64,000 bases of DNA, taken from contig WKFJ01000033.1 of NCBI GenBank assembly GCA_014872785.1, positions 62,001-126,000 of the forward strand. The letters are read 5' to 3'. Source of the stretch: Alteromonadaceae bacterium (GTDB lineage Bacteria; Pseudomonadota; Gammaproteobacteria; Enterobacterales; Alteromonadaceae). This document shows positions 62,403-64,000 of this stretch, one piece after another. The translations under genes and the position numbers were made by a program. Position 1 is the first letter of the stretch. Every line of letters begins with the position of its first letter. The notes beneath the pieces are model-generated. The model saw only the letters and a list, made by a program, of their open reading frames with translations, was not told the origin of the DNA and did no database searches.

Positions 62403-64000
<1,598 letters not shown>

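Overview
The window looks like a chromosomal segment of a marine gammaproteobacterium, most likely Alteromonadales (Alteromonas/Glaciecola-like). This is inferred from the tRNA-Trp-secE-nusG and rplKAJL-rpoBC order at the right end, the RlmA and Gsk proteins, an exported GH16 beta-glucanase with a PKD module, and the density of two-component genes. No insertion sequence, prophage, integrase, CRISPR array or rRNA was seen.

Layout. 1-7113: the tail of a histidine kinase, a small exported protein, a beta-lactamase-fold serine hydrolase, and a minus-strand cluster (lipoprotein, sensor kinase, exported acidic protein, TPR/beta-barrel outer-membrane protein, OmpR-type regulator). 7491-8705: a secreted trypsin-like protease with a PPC-like tail. 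8942-19782: a putative beta-glucan (laminarin-type) sensing and degradation locus. It holds a giant propeller histidine kinase, a thiol peroxidase-like protein, a LytS/LytTR pair whose kinase has Pro at the phospho-acceptor His position, and a GH16 enzyme preceded by two near-identical palindromes 42-43 bp apart. 19929-37152: mixed housekeeping and accessory genes (SnoaL-like protein, TPR protein, membrane AraC regulator, rlmA, S41 peptidase with a divergent winged-helix/TPR regulator, acyltransferase, YtrA-type GntR-ABC operon, DJ-1/PfpI protein, SDRs, a ferredoxin paired with a kinase-like protein, and an unusual Q/S/A-rich orphan).

37681-48591 is a dense signalling island. Two paralogous proteins each carry a degenerate receiver, an intact receiver and a degenerate kinase-like domain. 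Between them lie an intact soluble kinase and a two-TM sensor without a kinase. Downstream are a hybrid kinase (HisKA-HATPase-REC-REC-HPt) with an apparent +1 frameshift in a T9 tract inside its first membrane helix, a LuxR-type regulator and a REC-HD-GYP-like protein with Leu in place of the motif Pro. This is the best candidate for an undescribed phosphorelay.

48698-53182 holds a GNAT protein, a membrane protein, a BlaI/BlaR1-like pair (M56 peptidase fused to a TonB C-terminal domain, with two TTACAnnTGTAA operators) and gsk. From 53435 the core operons begin: tRNA-Trp, secE, nusG, then rplK, rplA, L10 leader, rplJ, rplL, rpoB and partial rpoC. Between nusG and rplK sits a minus-strand pair: a 64-aa peptide with a double-glycine leader and a VanZ-like membrane protein, a possible bacteriocin-like or signalling module.
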